From Bufo bufo (lineage: Eukaryota > Chordata > Amphibia > Anura > Bufonidae): a stretch of DNA of 64,000 nt. Position 1 is the first letter of the stretch; every line of letters starts with the position of its first letter. Shown here piece after piece: positions 22,531-34,390 of this stretch. Location: positions 46,468,323 to 46,532,322 of the forward strand of contig NC_053398.1 in the NCBI RefSeq assembly GCF_905171765.1. The letters run 5' to 3'. The position numbers and the translations under genes are program-made. The notes below the pieces were generated by a model. It searched no databases and was not told the DNA's origin. It saw only the letters and a list, made by a program, of their open reading frames with translations.

Positions 22531-23647
22531 GTGTGAAAGCTGACTTATTGTACTACAGTAGTAAAACGTAAAAAAAAAAGCTACACATATTTGATATTGC
22601 CGTAATCCAACCAACCCAGACAACAACACTTTTCTTTGGCTGCGAGGTACATTCAATAGTTTGCTCCGAGGCACGGCCTCTGGTTATGCCCAAGATGTCT
22701 CTACTTTATTAGCCTTTGCAATTGAATGCTTTTTAGTTTCTCCATTAAATACAGTCTAACTATTTATATATAATTTATGTAAAACTTACAAAATCTAAAG
22801 TGTATAATACTGTGAATCCTGTATCTGATGGGAAATGAATGATTGCATTTGTTATATTCCAAACCGGAGCTGCTTGGATTTTCCACGTTCCAATGTTGCA
22901 GGGAACCTAAGCGACCATCACCTATTTATAAATTGGCTTATCTAAACTGGGATCCTGGGATTGAATGGAGCTCACAAGCGGTGATTTAGAAGCTGAATGA
23001 TGTCAGCGGCTCTCACTAATCATTAGCAGCAGGAAGGGAAGCCTCAGACCTCGGTGCAGTACCATACCTACCAGTGTTGCTCTGTTCACAATGAGCTAAT
23101 GTTCTACCTTCTGCTTTTGACACTTGTACGCTAACTTCGACTTAGCTAATTACCTACTTAATTAAAGGATTTTTTTTTAACAAAGTTTAAAGGGCCAGGA
23201 AGACAAAAATGTACGTTAATTTAAAGTGTTAACTGAGAGCATGTAGGCCAAGTTTACATGATGATACACGGTGGATGTTTCCCTGACTAAAATCCTGTGC
23301 TGATTCCAGTAATTATTATATATTTATATATGGCTATACCAGTTAGCACATCTACTGTATATTATTTCATTCTGGAGTTCACTGTAAACATTGTATGCAG
23401 TAATCTCCTAGGCTCCCTCTAGTGGTGGCTATAGACAGCAACAATTTTAACATTTATATAAAGGTTATTTGGAGACAGAATTTTACTGTTAATTCATAAA
23501 TAATTCATTATTTATAAAGTCAGTTAGTATAAAGTTTGTTTCTCGAGATGGAGGAGTGAATAGGTTGGAGAATGGAAATGAGTATTGTCATGAAGATGAG
23601 ACTGTCCCCAACATATAAAGGGCCCATCTTTGCAAGCCGTTTTTCAC
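22531..23647. other. Intron sequence, nothing recognised
   Basis: AT-rich single-copy-looking sequence. No terminal repeats or coding frames with recognisable similarity. Confidence 0.4.
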
Positions 23648-24058
23648 TTAAAGGGGTTGTCCTAAGATTTAAAATGATCCTCTATCACAGAGAAAGGGAA
23701 TCCACCTCTGGGACCCGCATCTACAAGGAGAACAGATCGGGGAAAGCTGTGGCTGGAGAACCCCGGGTTTCCCGGGGTCCGTCCACAACCAAGCGCTGCT
23801 TCCCGCTGCTCTCATACAAGTGAATGAGAGCGCACCGCGCACACGCAGCCCCTGCTCCCATTCATTTCTATGGAGCAGACAGTAATACCCGAGCCAGCGC
23901 TTGGCTATTTTCGGTGGCCCCATTGAATTGAATGGAGGGTGGCTGCGCATGTGCAGTGCGTCCTTCATTATTTTCCCCGCTCCGTTCTCGTTGTAGGTGC
24001 GGGTACCAAAGGTATGTGCGATATACCCCCAGTGTATGTGATGGCAAAACCCCTTTAA
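23648..24058. mobile_element. T2-type (TTAA) MITE
   Basis: Ends TTAAAGGGGTTGTCCTAAG and the complement of GGCAAAACCCCTTTAA; the interior is GC-rich with a ttcccggggtcc palindrome. It abuts the next element, sharing TTAA at 24055-24058. Confidence 0.65.
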
Positions 24059-24424
24059 AGGGGTCACCCCTAGACTGATGCGAAAATGAGACATCATATA
24101 GTACATGACAGTCTTTTTCTAACAAATCTAGAACCAGCCCTGTACCTCACATGGATCCAGAGATCTCCCCATTCATTGCTCTGCTAGATTTATAACAAGC
24201 TGAAAGATCATGGGAAGTGTCCATTCTGCTGTAGCTTTGTAGCATGTGCGGCCATCTCAGTGAGCCGGACAAAGAAATGTGAAAGAAAAAAAAAATCAGC
24301 AGTTGGTGCTATACAGATGCATTTTATTGAATAACTCAGCGGCTATACTAAATTTTTAGTTACATGCAATTACATTCAAAAGTATTCAAATTGTAGAATA
24401 TTTTTCATGGGACAACCCCTTTAA
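24055..24424. mobile_element. T2-type (TTAA) MITE
   Basis: Ends TTAAAGGGGTCACCCC and the complement of CATGGGACAACCCCTTTAA. Confidence 0.6.
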
Positions 24425-25060
24425 GGGTCTTTGATTTTTTTTCATCTGTGCATTTCAAAAGCCAATAATGACATTGCCGTATGAGGTTTGTTTTATATGG
24501 GGCAAGTTGCTTTTTTAATGGCACAATTTTGGGGTAAATCAGGTGAATTTTATAACTTTTAGAAAAAAAGGTTTGGCCCGACAGTGTGAAAAAAAACAGA
24601 GAAATCCCACCATTGTTGTTAGGGTTTTGTTTTTACAGTGCATGCTGTGCGGTAATAATGAGATTTTAACTTTATTCTTTGGGTCAGTATGATTATGAGA
24701 TAATAGTTTATGTTTTTGTTATGTTTTACTATTTTTCAAAAATATAACCTTTTTTTAAAGATTGCTTTGTGTCACCATATTCTGACACTTATAACGTTTA
24801 TATTTTTCTGCTGGTGAAACTGGATACGGCTCATCTTTTTGCGAGACAAGCTATATATTTTATTGATTTTATTTTTATTGATGAAAGTCATTTTGCATTG
24901 ATTCTGGACAAGAGATCAAACCTGATCAATGGCATAACGATGGTGGTTGCAGCGGGTGCGACTAGGCCCAGAAAGGAAGGTGGTTTGCCATTGTCCAGTG
25001 ACATTTTTAACTGAATCTGCATACTCCCTGCCATTTACTGGTGGCTGGTTCAGGCCTGTG
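24425..25060. repeat. Dispersed T-rich repeat, copy 1
   Basis: It contains gttttatatggggcaagttg followed by ttttttaatggcac. The same ordered blocks occur at 31395-32520. No terminal inverted repeats were established, so the class is unknown. Confidence 0.5.
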
Positions 25061-25649
25061 GCCTACTAGATGATGTCAGAGTCCTGCTGCAGGAGACGTG
25101 ATGCAGTGAAGTCATCGAGACGCCTGGTCAACTGCCTGGTATACTTAGCAAATACTACTGGTCTTATCCTTCCTGGGAGGTATGTATAACTTTAGCAGCA
25201 GTATGTAGTCCTCATGAGATCAGAAAAGGAAGGGATGTAAGAGAGATTTCCTAGGTTTTCTGGAGGCTAAGAAGGTTGAGTGAGAACCCTTACCATATTC
25301 ACTTGGCCCAGAAACAAATATAACTAGGGAACAGCTTTTCATTATGGTAAAACGTGTAAGGAGGTCAGAAATGTATGAGTGTGGCCTACAACCATTAAAT
25401 GGTACCCCACTCTGCATTAAATACAGGGAGTCAGAGTCAGACTCCCATCAATCTGAGTCACCCTCTTGCAGATGTGTGTATATAATGTAGAGTGTGTGCA
25501 TTATATACACATACACTCTGCATTATAGCTGCATTTCCCACCCTAGTCTTATACTTGAGTCAATAATTTTTCCCATTTTTTGGGGGTAAAATTAGGGGCC
25601 TCGGCTTATATTCGGGTCGGCTTATACTCGAGTATATACGGTAATTCCA
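25061..25649. other. Intron sequence with a short dispersed repeat
   Basis: 25555-25640 contains the ggcttatactcgagtata segment, a type of short repeat with self-complementary character. The remainder is unrecognised. Confidence 0.35.
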
Positions 25650-26110
25650 CCCTAATTCCTATCTATACACGCCTAATCCCACCCATATCATTTGTGCCTC
25701 CACAAAGTAGTTATGCCCCTTACTGCCCCACAGAATAGTTACAGTATGTCCTCTTAGTGCCACACTCACAATAGAATGCTCCCTTAGTGCCTCCACACAG
25801 GAGTTATGCCCCCTTAGTGCCCTCATTCAGTGGTTATGCTCCATTAGTGCCCCCACACAATAGTTATGCCTTGTTAGTGCCCCCACACAATAGTTATGCC
25901 TTGTTAGTGCCCTCATGCAGTAGTTATGCCCCATTATTTTCCCTACAGAGTAGAATGCCCCTTTAGTACTGCTTTTACAATATTGTTGCCCCCTTAGTGC
26001 CCCGCTTACAAAAGTGCTGCCACCTTACTGTCCCTTAGAATAGTGTTTACCTTTAGTACCTCCTTACAATAATACAACCCCCTTAGTGCCCCCTCAAAAT
26101 AGTCAAGCCC
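25650..26110. repeat. Degenerate tandem repeat, about 40-45-nt unit
   Basis: At least eight units of the form agttatgcccccttagtgcc plus a cacacaata-type spacer are present; two adjacent units at 25855-25915 are almost identical. Confidence 0.8.
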
Positions 26111-27030
26111 CTCTGGTTTTAATAAAAAAAAGTAACACTCAAATAAACTCATCCCAGCGAATGGAACATATTACTCCCCGGTTTGTGCTGTCTACTGCTC
26201 AGCTCAGCAGGCGCGTTGTCTTCACTGCACCGTGCCTGCTGCTGCGGAGAGCACAGCCCCTTGAATGGTGGAGCAAGGAGCTGATGGCTCCCTGCTTCAC
26301 CATTGTACTCAAGTGTATCTGCGTCTTTAAGCAGCCATTATGACAATTATTCATATTTATGCTTATGGCTTATGCACAGGAGTAGTATTAAACTCTATGC
26401 CCTGCTTTCGAGTGCCTTTTTCATACAGACCCACTCATTTCAATGAGATCCTTGTGGAGTGAAAAATGAAAAATATAGAACATGCTGTATTTGGTTTTTT
26501 TTTCATGCAGAGCAATCTTACGTGAGAAATAAACGCCCATGTGCATAAACCCATTGAGGGGCATTTATAATATCTTTATGCCACTATAGTGGCATAAAAA
26601 GTCACAAATTATGGTGCTTTTAGAGCTATTTGGCGAGGACAGAGGTTTAGCAGGAGGGGCAGAGCCTATCGCGGCCAGCCATATTTACTATGCCTCTTAA
26701 TAGATTAGGTGCATCTCACTGTAGTGCACAGGAGATCAAGACTGGTATATGGGAGTGCCACTATTGATAATTGCCCCCCTTCCCCCTTAATCGGTCAGTT
26801 TCCACTGTGGGTGCTACCCGTTTTAAACACAGATGGCATCCGTGTGTAAAACTTGACCATGGGCCATAGACTTGTTGTCATCCCAGCAGTGATGCTGCCG
26901 CAACAAACAGCCCAATTTTTTTTTCTACAACAGAAAATCTCTGCTATGTGTGGCCATATCTTCTGTAGTACTTGGGTCCTACAAGAACCAGATCATCAAA
27001 CATTCCAGATTATAGAATGAGCAAATGAAC
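26111..27030. other. Intron sequence, nothing firm
   Basis: 26390-26545 resembles an end of the tttcacacg-type MITEs (ctcatttcaatgagatcc), but no complete element is seen. Confidence 0.35.
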
Positions 27031-27035
27031 ATTAC

Positions 27036-27627
27036 TGTCATGGATGTAGTGGGGAGAACACCAAAAGACAACAAGAAGGAAGGAGAAAGACACTAGGCCT
27101 CACCGCTAGGGAAGAAAAAGGGTCACCGCCTATAAAACCCTGCTCCTTGCCCAAACGCCTATCCGTATGGGCACCTCTCGATGGTAGAGATTCCCATACA
27201 CAGGAACCTAGAAAACCCTGGTGACCCTCGGATGCCCTAAAGGTAATGACAGGGCAGAGAGAACCCGTTCCTTCCCTGGTGAAGAAACCAGCGTCTCGCT
27301 GAGGCCTAGTAAACAACGGGGGGGGGGGGGGGGGGGCGGAATACAAAACACAACAAGCGGAACACTTAACTTCTGAGGATGATGGATGAAAAGGACTTCA
27401 ACAAGAACCACACTCCAGCTCTTCCAAAACCAAATGAAGCTAGCCAGAGCAAGGAGTGATGGGTAAAGTCAGACTAAATAGGGATAGACAAAGGTCACAT
27501 GATCCACACCTGAACAGGAGGTGTAGACATACCAGCAACAAAGACAAAGTGAAACCAAAAGAGGCTGTCAGATCACTAATGTGCGGATAATCTTTCAGAC
27601 CTTTTAAGACCTGTCACAGGTGTGACA
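27036..27627. mobile_element. Solo LTR (592 bp)
   Basis: A 5-bp duplication attac lies at 27031-27035 and 27628-27632. The ends are TGTCATGGATG and GGTGTGACA. It has an internal pure-G tract of about 18 nt at 27319-27336. No polypurine tract or coding sequence adjoins it, so it is best read as a solo LTR. Family and orientation are not certain. Confidence 0.8.
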
Positions 27628-27751
27628 ATTACCTATTGGAAAAACGAAGGAGAAAACAAAAGGAAGGACAGCACTCCAAACTCAGTCCAATGGTGTTTTG
27701 TTTACCCAGCAAGGCAACGTTTCAACTGCTTATTGCAGCTGTTTTCTTATA

Positions 27752-29351
27752 CAGTTGCAAGTAAAAGTATGTGAACCCTTTGGAATTATATGGATTTCTG
27801 CACAAATTGGTCATAAAATGTGATCTGATCTTCATCTAAGTCACAACAATAGACAATCACAGTCTGCTTAAACTAATAACACACAAAGACTTAAATGTTA
27901 CCATGTTTTTATTGAACACACTATGTAAAGTATGTGAACCCTTGGATTTATTAACTGGTTGAACCTCCTTTGGCAGCAATAACTTCAACCAAATGTTTCC
28001 TGTAGTTGCAGATGAGATGTGCACAACGGTCAGGAGTAATTCTTGATCATTCCTCTTTACAGAACTGTTTCAGTTCAGCAATATTCTTGGGATGTCTGGT
28101 GTGAATCGCTTTCTTGAGGTCATACCACAGTATCTCAATCGGGTTGAGGTCAGGACTCTGACTGGGCCACTCCAGAAGGTGTATTTTCTTCAATTTAAGC
28201 CATTCTGTTGTTGATTTACTTCTATGCTTTAGGTCGTTGTTATGTTGCAACACCCATCTTCTGTTGAGCTTCAGCTGGTGGACAGATGGCCTTAAGTTCT
28301 CCTGCAAAATGTCTTGATAAACTTGGGAATTCATTTTTCCTTCGATGATAGCAATCCATCCAGGCCCTGACACAGCAAAGCAGCCCCAAACCATGATGCC
28401 CCCACCACCATACTTCACAGTTGGGATGACGTTTTGATGTTGGTGTGCTGTGCCTCTTTTTCTCCACACATAGTGTTGTGTGTTTCTTCCGAACAACTCA
28501 ACTTTGGTTTCATCTGTCCATGGAATATTTTGCCAGTACTGCTGTGGAACATCCAGGTGCTCTTGTGCAAACTGTAAACGTGCAGCAATGTTTTTTTTTG
28601 GACAGCAGTAGCTTCCTCTGTGGTATCCTCCCATGAAATCCATTCTTGTTTAGTGTTTTACGTATTGTAGACTTGCTAACAGGGATGTTAGCATATGCCA
28701 GAGACTTTTGTAAGTCTTTAGCTGACACTCTAGTATTCTTCTTTACCTCATTGAGCAGTCTGCGCTGTGCTCTTGCAGTCATCTTTACAGGACGGTCACT
28801 CCTAGGGAGAGTAGCAGCAGTGCTTAACTTTCTCCATTTATAGACCCTTTGTCTTACTGTGGACTGATGAACAGCAAGGCTTTTGGAGATACTTTTATAA
28901 CCCTTTCCAGCTTTATGCAAGTCAACAATTCTTAATTGTAGGTTTTCTGAGAGCTCTTTTGTGTGACTCATCATTCACATCAGGCAATACTTCTTGTGAA
29001 AAGCAAACCCAGAACTGGTGTGTGTTTTTTATAGGGCAGGGCAGCTGTAACCAACACCTCCAATCTTATCTCATTGATTGGACTCCAGTTGGCTGACACC
29101 TCACTCCAATTATCTCTTGGAGATGTCATTAGTCTAGGGGGTTCACATACTTTTTCCACCTGCACCGTGAATGTTTACATGGTGTGTTCAATAAAAACAT
29201 GGTAACATTTAATTCTTTGTGTGTTATTAGTTTAGGCAGACTGTGATTGTCTATTGTTGTGACTTAGAATAAGATCAGATCACATTTTATGACCAATTTG
29301 TGCAGAAATCCATATCATTCCAAAGGGTTCACAGACTTTTTCTTGCAACTG
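27752..29351 (-). mobile_element. Tc1/mariner transposon, decayed (1600 bp)
   Basis: It is flanked by TA (27750 and 29352). Inverted ends begin CAGTTGCAAGTAAAAGTATG and CAGTTGCAAGAAAAAGTCTG and extend past 150 nt (attattagtttaggcagact against its complement). Confidence 0.92.
27951..28974 (-). pseudogene. Tc1-type transposase, frameshifted
   Basis: The N-terminal frame (28974-28510) opens [20 protein letters not shown] with two HTH regions. Around a homopolymer at about 28590-28600 the frame shifts to 28643-28047, which has IPWTDETKVELF (first Asp) and SPDLNPIE (Glu). The second catalytic Asp position reads LQHNNDLKH, where relatives have QxDND, so Asp appears replaced by Asn. An in-frame TGA at 28049-28047 follows KQFCKEE, and the C-terminus KGGSTS ends at 27951. 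Confidence 0.9.
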
Positions 29352-29445
29352 TAAATGTCTGCATTGAGTAATACTAGGTGAATAAATAACCAATGGACTG
29401 AGTTTGGAGTGCTGCCCTGCCTTTTGTTTTCTCTTTGAAGTGTCG

Positions 29446-29875
29446 GGATCATGAGTCATACCCCTTTGGAGCTTGCACCGATATAGCATTTCATTGTGCT
29501 GTTTCATTCTCTTTTGGACTTGTATTGGACAAACCATATAGTTCAGTCATCTGCACAGTGTTGAACTGGGTTGCCTAGGGCCCATCAGTAAAATTCATTC
29601 TGGGGGCCCACTGTACAGCTACATGCAAATACTACCTGCTCACACAGCGGCAAGATCCTCAAGATGATTGATTATGAGGGTCCTAAAGGACAGATGATAC
29701 TGGCTGGCCCGCCTCTGTACCTAGAGGACATCTTAGCCTTTCCGATGCATCTATAATAATAAACTGGGTTGCTTAAGTAATCTATCCAGCTGTGCTGGGG
29801 CCCACCTTTGTCAGTATTCCAAATGGGGATTCACCTGTTCCCCTGTGGGCCTTCGAGCCAGCATCTACATCTATA
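29446..29875. other. Intron sequence, nothing recognised
   Basis: Unique-looking sequence between two Tc1-type insertions. Confidence 0.35.
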
Positions 29876-29877
29876 TA

Positions 29878-30927
29878 CACTCACCTAAAGAATTATTAGG
29901 AACACCATACTAATACGGTGTTGGACCCCCTTTTGCCTTCAGAACTGCCTTAATTCTACGTGGCATTGATTCAACAAGGTGCTGATAGCATTCTTTAGAA
30001 ATGTTGGCCCATATTGATAGGATAGCATCTTGCAGTTGATGGAGATTTGAGGGATGCACATCCAGGGCACGAAGCTCCCGTTCCACCACATCCCAAAAAT
30101 GCTCTATTGGGTTGAGATCTGGTGACTTTGGGGGCCATTTTAGTACAGTAAACTCATTGTCATGTTCAAGAAACCAATATAAAATGATTCGAGCTTTGTG
30201 ACATGGTGCATTATCCTGCTGGAAGTAGCCATCAGATGATGGATACATGTTCTCATTCTGTTTACGCCAAATTCGGACTCTATCATTTGAATGTCTCAAC
30301 AGAAATCGAGACTCATCAGACCAGACAACATTTTTCCAGTCCTCAACAGTCCAATTTTGGTGAGCTCGTGCAAATTGTAGCCTCTTTTTCCTATTTGTAG
30401 TGGAGATGAGTGGTATCCGGTGGGGTCTTCTGTTGTTGTAGCCCATCCACCTCAAGGTTGTGCGTCTTGTGGCTTCACAAATGCTTTGCTGTATACCTCG
30501 GTTGTAACGAGTGGTTATTTCAGTCAACGTTGCTCTTCTATCAGCTTGAATCAGTCGGCCCATTCTCCTCTGACCTCTAGCATCCACAAGGCATTTTCAC
30601 CCACAGGACTGCTGCATACTGGATGTTTTTCCCTTTTCACACCATTCTTTCTAAACCCTAGAAATGGTTGTGCGTGAAAATCCCAGTAACTGAGCAGATT
30701 GTGAAATACTCAGACCGGCCCGTCTGGCACCAACAACCATGCCACGCTCAAAATTGCTTAAATCACCTTTCTTTTCCATTCTGACATTCAGTTTGGAGTT
30801 GAGGAGATTGTCTTGACCAGGACCACACCCCTAAATGCATTGAAGCAACTGCCATGTGATTGGTTGACTAGATTATTGCATTAATGAGAAATAGAACAGG
30901 TGTTCCTAATAATTCTTTAGGTGAGTG
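29878..30927 (-). mobile_element. Tc1/mariner transposon, DD36E, internally deleted (1050 bp)
   Basis: It is flanked by TA. Short inverted ends are CACTCACCTAAAGAATTATT and CACTCACCTAAAGAATTATT on the complement, followed by aggaacac. The shortness comes from an internal deletion in the transposase. Confidence 0.92.
29910..30779 (-). pseudogene. DD36E Tc1/mariner transposase with stops and a deletion
   Basis: ATG at 30779 opens MEKKGDLSNFERGMVVGARR and an HTH. In-frame TAG and TGA codons interrupt it before the long frame from 30587. That frame has DWKNVVWSDESRFLL (first Asp), GYFQQDNAPCH (second Asp) and [11 protein letters not shown] (Glu), with 36 residues between the last two. The region between QNENMYPSSD and GYFQQDN is missing the usual VMVWG segment, so about 65-75 residues are deleted. 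The C-terminus GGPTPY is intact. DD36E spacing matches the Incomer-type family (established knowledge). Confidence 0.9.
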
Positions 30928-30929
30928 TA

Positions 30930-31394
30930 TATCTCTATATGTACACATGACTACCTACTATTGATTTATCCATAGCACAGATCTATACCACTGAAGTACT
31001 GAACATACCAACCCCATAGCCCAATATCTAGGCAATATCTAAAGCAACCTATCTCCATGGTAGAAAGAGCCGCAGGGGCCATCCGTGGGACTGTTGATCT
31101 ATGTATGTAGTACCTATAAGCTGTGTAATTTTGTGCAATACTATAGATACAAATAACAGGCCAACATTATCAAACTATCTGAAGCAAAATCTGTCAGAAC
31201 ACTGTAGAAAATGAAAGCTGAGCTTGAATTGGTTACAATGGGCAAAAAATACAGATATTCTTTTAGACAATGAAGGGGTGGTCCTACACTTCAGAATTTT
31301 AACTTCAAAAGATAGGATTTCACAACTTTTTGGAATTACTTGTGCAAACACTTGAAAAGTGGGAGCAGATACCGTTGGCACTTCGTATCGTGTT
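30930..31394. other. Intron sequence, nothing recognised
   Basis: No terminal repeats or recognisable frames. Confidence 0.35.
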
Positions 31395-32520
31395 TGGGCA
31401 CCCTTTAAGGACTGGGCCTATTTTGGTTTTTCTATTTTTTCTTTTTCCTCCCCACATTCCAATAGCTTTGTAAATGTTCTGGTCATATAGCTATATGAGG
31501 CCTCTTTTTTTGTGGGACAAGATGCATTTTTTTTTAATGGCACCAATTAATTTTCTATGTGTTGTACTGGAAAATGGGAAATAAATTCTTTGTGGGGGTA
31601 AAATTTGAAAACAAAAACAAAAAAAACACAGTTCCACTAAGGTTTTTTATACGACATTCATTGTGCGTTAAGAATGATAGGATTTCCTTATCCTGTGGAT
31701 CAATGAGATTACGGCGATGCCAAATTTCTATAGTTTGACACCCATCATTTTTTTTATATTTCTGTCTTCAGAGCTGTATGAGGGCCTTTTTTTCTGTAAT
31801 AGTTTTTATTGGTACTATTTTTGGGGTGCTTACAACTTTTTGATCACCGTTATTCAAATTTTTTTGGGGGGAGAAGGTGACAAAAAAATGGTGAATTGCA
31901 CGTTTTTTTTGTTTATTTCCATTCCGACATTCACAGCACAGGAAAAATATTTTAATAGTTCAGACATTTTTGGATGCAGTGATACCTGTTATGTTTATTT
32001 TTTATTGTTTATATTTTTTATATGTAAATTGGGAAAGGGGGGTGATTGGAACTTTTAAAATTTTATTTTTTATATTTTATTTTTTTACATTTTACATAAT
32101 AACTTTTAGCCCCCTTAAGGGTGCTAGAATCTGGGATCTTTTGATCCCTTGTCCCATTCCCCATAATAGTTCTCTACTCTATTCTCCCCCTCTGCCTTCC
32201 GAGTCATGCCTCTTCACAGCTTTGCAGGCAGATTACCATGACAGGCCCCAGGCTCTCATGGTAACTGATTGGAGCCCCGCAATTTCACTGCAGGGGCTCT
32301 GATCAGAAGGCAGAGAGAGACGTATCCATTTGTCTAACCTCACAGATGCCGCAATTGCTATTGATGGGTTTAATGGGTTAAATGGCCAGTTTATGCATCA
32401 TCTCCAATACCCATCAACAGGTGCCTGCTGTATTATACATCTGGCACCCACCACGTATGGAGCGGGCTCAGCGCATTATGCGGTAAGGGCTTAAGGCCCT
32501 ATACACATTAGTATATCGTT
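31395..32520. repeat. Dispersed T-rich repeat, copy 2
   Basis: The ordered blocks ctttttttgtgggacaagat and tttttaatggcacc parallel 24425-25060. Reading frames through it are low-complexity Phe-rich artefacts. Confidence 0.5.
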
Positions 32521-33089
32521 GGCTGAACCCACTGAGAACAGAAGGTTTGACCTACAGTCTAATGTATATGGGGAGCTCCTGAAAGGAGAGAGAAGGATCA
32601 GATGAAATGAATACACATGCAGTTTGACCGAACATGTGTATGGAGGAGTTGGGAGAGCCTCGAGAGATATAGCTGTGGGCGGAAAGCTATTGAATGTGTA
32701 TGGCTAGCTTTAGAATTAACAAGGAGACACGAGGAGGTCACCTGCATATAGTCTAGTCTTTGAAGTAGTAAAAAAGTACTTGTAGGTTTAGGTTTCAGCT
32801 GCTGAGGTCAGCTTACTGACAAAAAAAAGAATGCTTCAAACTCCACAACAAAGTTGTTCAAATGTACCATTCATGGGATGGATATGACAAAAGAGCCAAG
32901 TCACTGAATGAACCATTTAAAAACAATTGCCATTTTTACATAATTGTTTGCAACTTTTTTTTTTTTCTCCATAGGGAAACACTGAATTCACTCAAGAGAG
33001 TACTACTGTCAAAAGTTTACCATAAATATGTTCGTGTGAATGTAGCCTAAGTCATATTTGGGAAATCCGCAACATTGACCCAGCTCTAA

Positions 33090-33563
33090 GGCCTCTTTCA
33101 CACGAACAATACGGATTGGCTCAGGATGCGCTCAGGATGAGTTCAGTGAAACTGGCACCATTTTGTAAGCAAGTTCAGTCAGTTTTTTCTGCAGTTGCGT
33201 TCAGTTGTTCAGTTTTTTCCCGCAGTGGTGCAGTCCGTTTTAATGCTTTTTTTACGCGCGTGAAAAAAACCTGAAGGTTTACAAACAACATCTCCTAGCA
33301 ACCATCGGTGAAAAACGCATTGCATCTGGATGCCATGCGTTTCTCACTGAAGCCCCATTCACTTCTATGGGGCCAGGGCTGCATGGAAAATGCAGAATAT
33401 ATAACATGCTGTGATTCTCACGCAACGCAGAACTGATGCGTGAAAAAAAAACGCTTATATACACAGACCCATTGAAATTAATGGGTCAGGATTCTGTGCA
33501 GGTGCTATGCGTTCACTTCACGCGTCGCACCAGTGCACAAAACTCTCTCGTGTGAAAGAGGCC
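33090..33563. mobile_element. PIF/Harbinger-type MITE (474 bp)
   Basis: TAA lies on both sides with ends GGCCTCTTTCACACGAAC and the complement of CTCGTGTGAAAGAGGCC. Inverted copy of the family at 19971. Confidence 0.8.
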
Positions 33564-34390
33564 TAATTGATTTGATGTGATTTGGTGGGTGTAAGGATAA
33601 GCATACCATCTCTTCTCTCTAGAGATGAAAAAATCTCTATTCAATGTAAAACATTTTTAAAAGTTGAGAGCAGATACTTTAACAGTCTCTGTACTTTCAC
33701 ACAATTTCATTTAATTTAAAGGGGTTCTCCGGGAATTTAGAAAATGAAAATACTTAAAAATTACTTTATTATAAATATATTCCCAAATACCTTTCATTAG
33801 TTATAATAGTTTGTTTTATCTAGGGAGCAATCATTAGAGGAAATAACATGGCCGCTGTCCTATTAGTACACACAAAACCTGTCCTAATCACACAGCAGGA
33901 CAAGTTACTTCACAACACTGAGGTAAAGTGCTGCCTCATCCTCCTCGCTGCTTTCAGGGAATATGATCCTGAATACAACTGTTAAGATCTTCAGCTGAAT
34001 CTCTGTAGGAATGGAGTTTATGAGGACACAGATGAAGTACACAAAGAAGGTGGAGATGTGGCTAATGAGCAGAAGCACTTGTATGAAGTTTCTATTACCA
34101 CAGCCTGTCCTGTCTGTCCTCTCTGTACTTCATGTCTCCTCACGAACTCCATTCCTACAGAGATTCAACTGAAGATCTTAGCTGTATTCAGGATCATAAT
34201 CCCTGACAAGCAGAGCAGAGAGGAGGATGAGGCAGCTCCTTACTGCAGTGTCCTGAAGTTACTTGTCCTGCTGTGTGATTAGGACAGGTTTTGTGTGCAC
34301 TAATAGGACGGTGGCCCTTTTATTTCCTTTGATGATTGTTCCCTAGACAAAACAAACCATTATAACTAATGAAAGGTATTTGGGAATATA

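Larger units (their letters stand above)
27650..29445. mobile_element. Inverted PLE-type fragment split by a Tc1
   Basis: The block aacaaaaggaaggacagcac with cactccaaactcagtccaat at 27655-27692 is mirrored by attggactgagttt-type sequence at 29390-29440 (read on the complement). On the - strand the left side carries gctgcaataagcagt followed by GAAACG, like the 3' half of a hammerhead motif. The Tc1 at 27752-29351 interrupts it. Confidence 0.6.

Noticed and set aside
25650..26110. CRISPR-like array (regular units with spacers)
   Set aside because: Units drift and there are no conserved repeats with unique spacers; context is a vertebrate intron.
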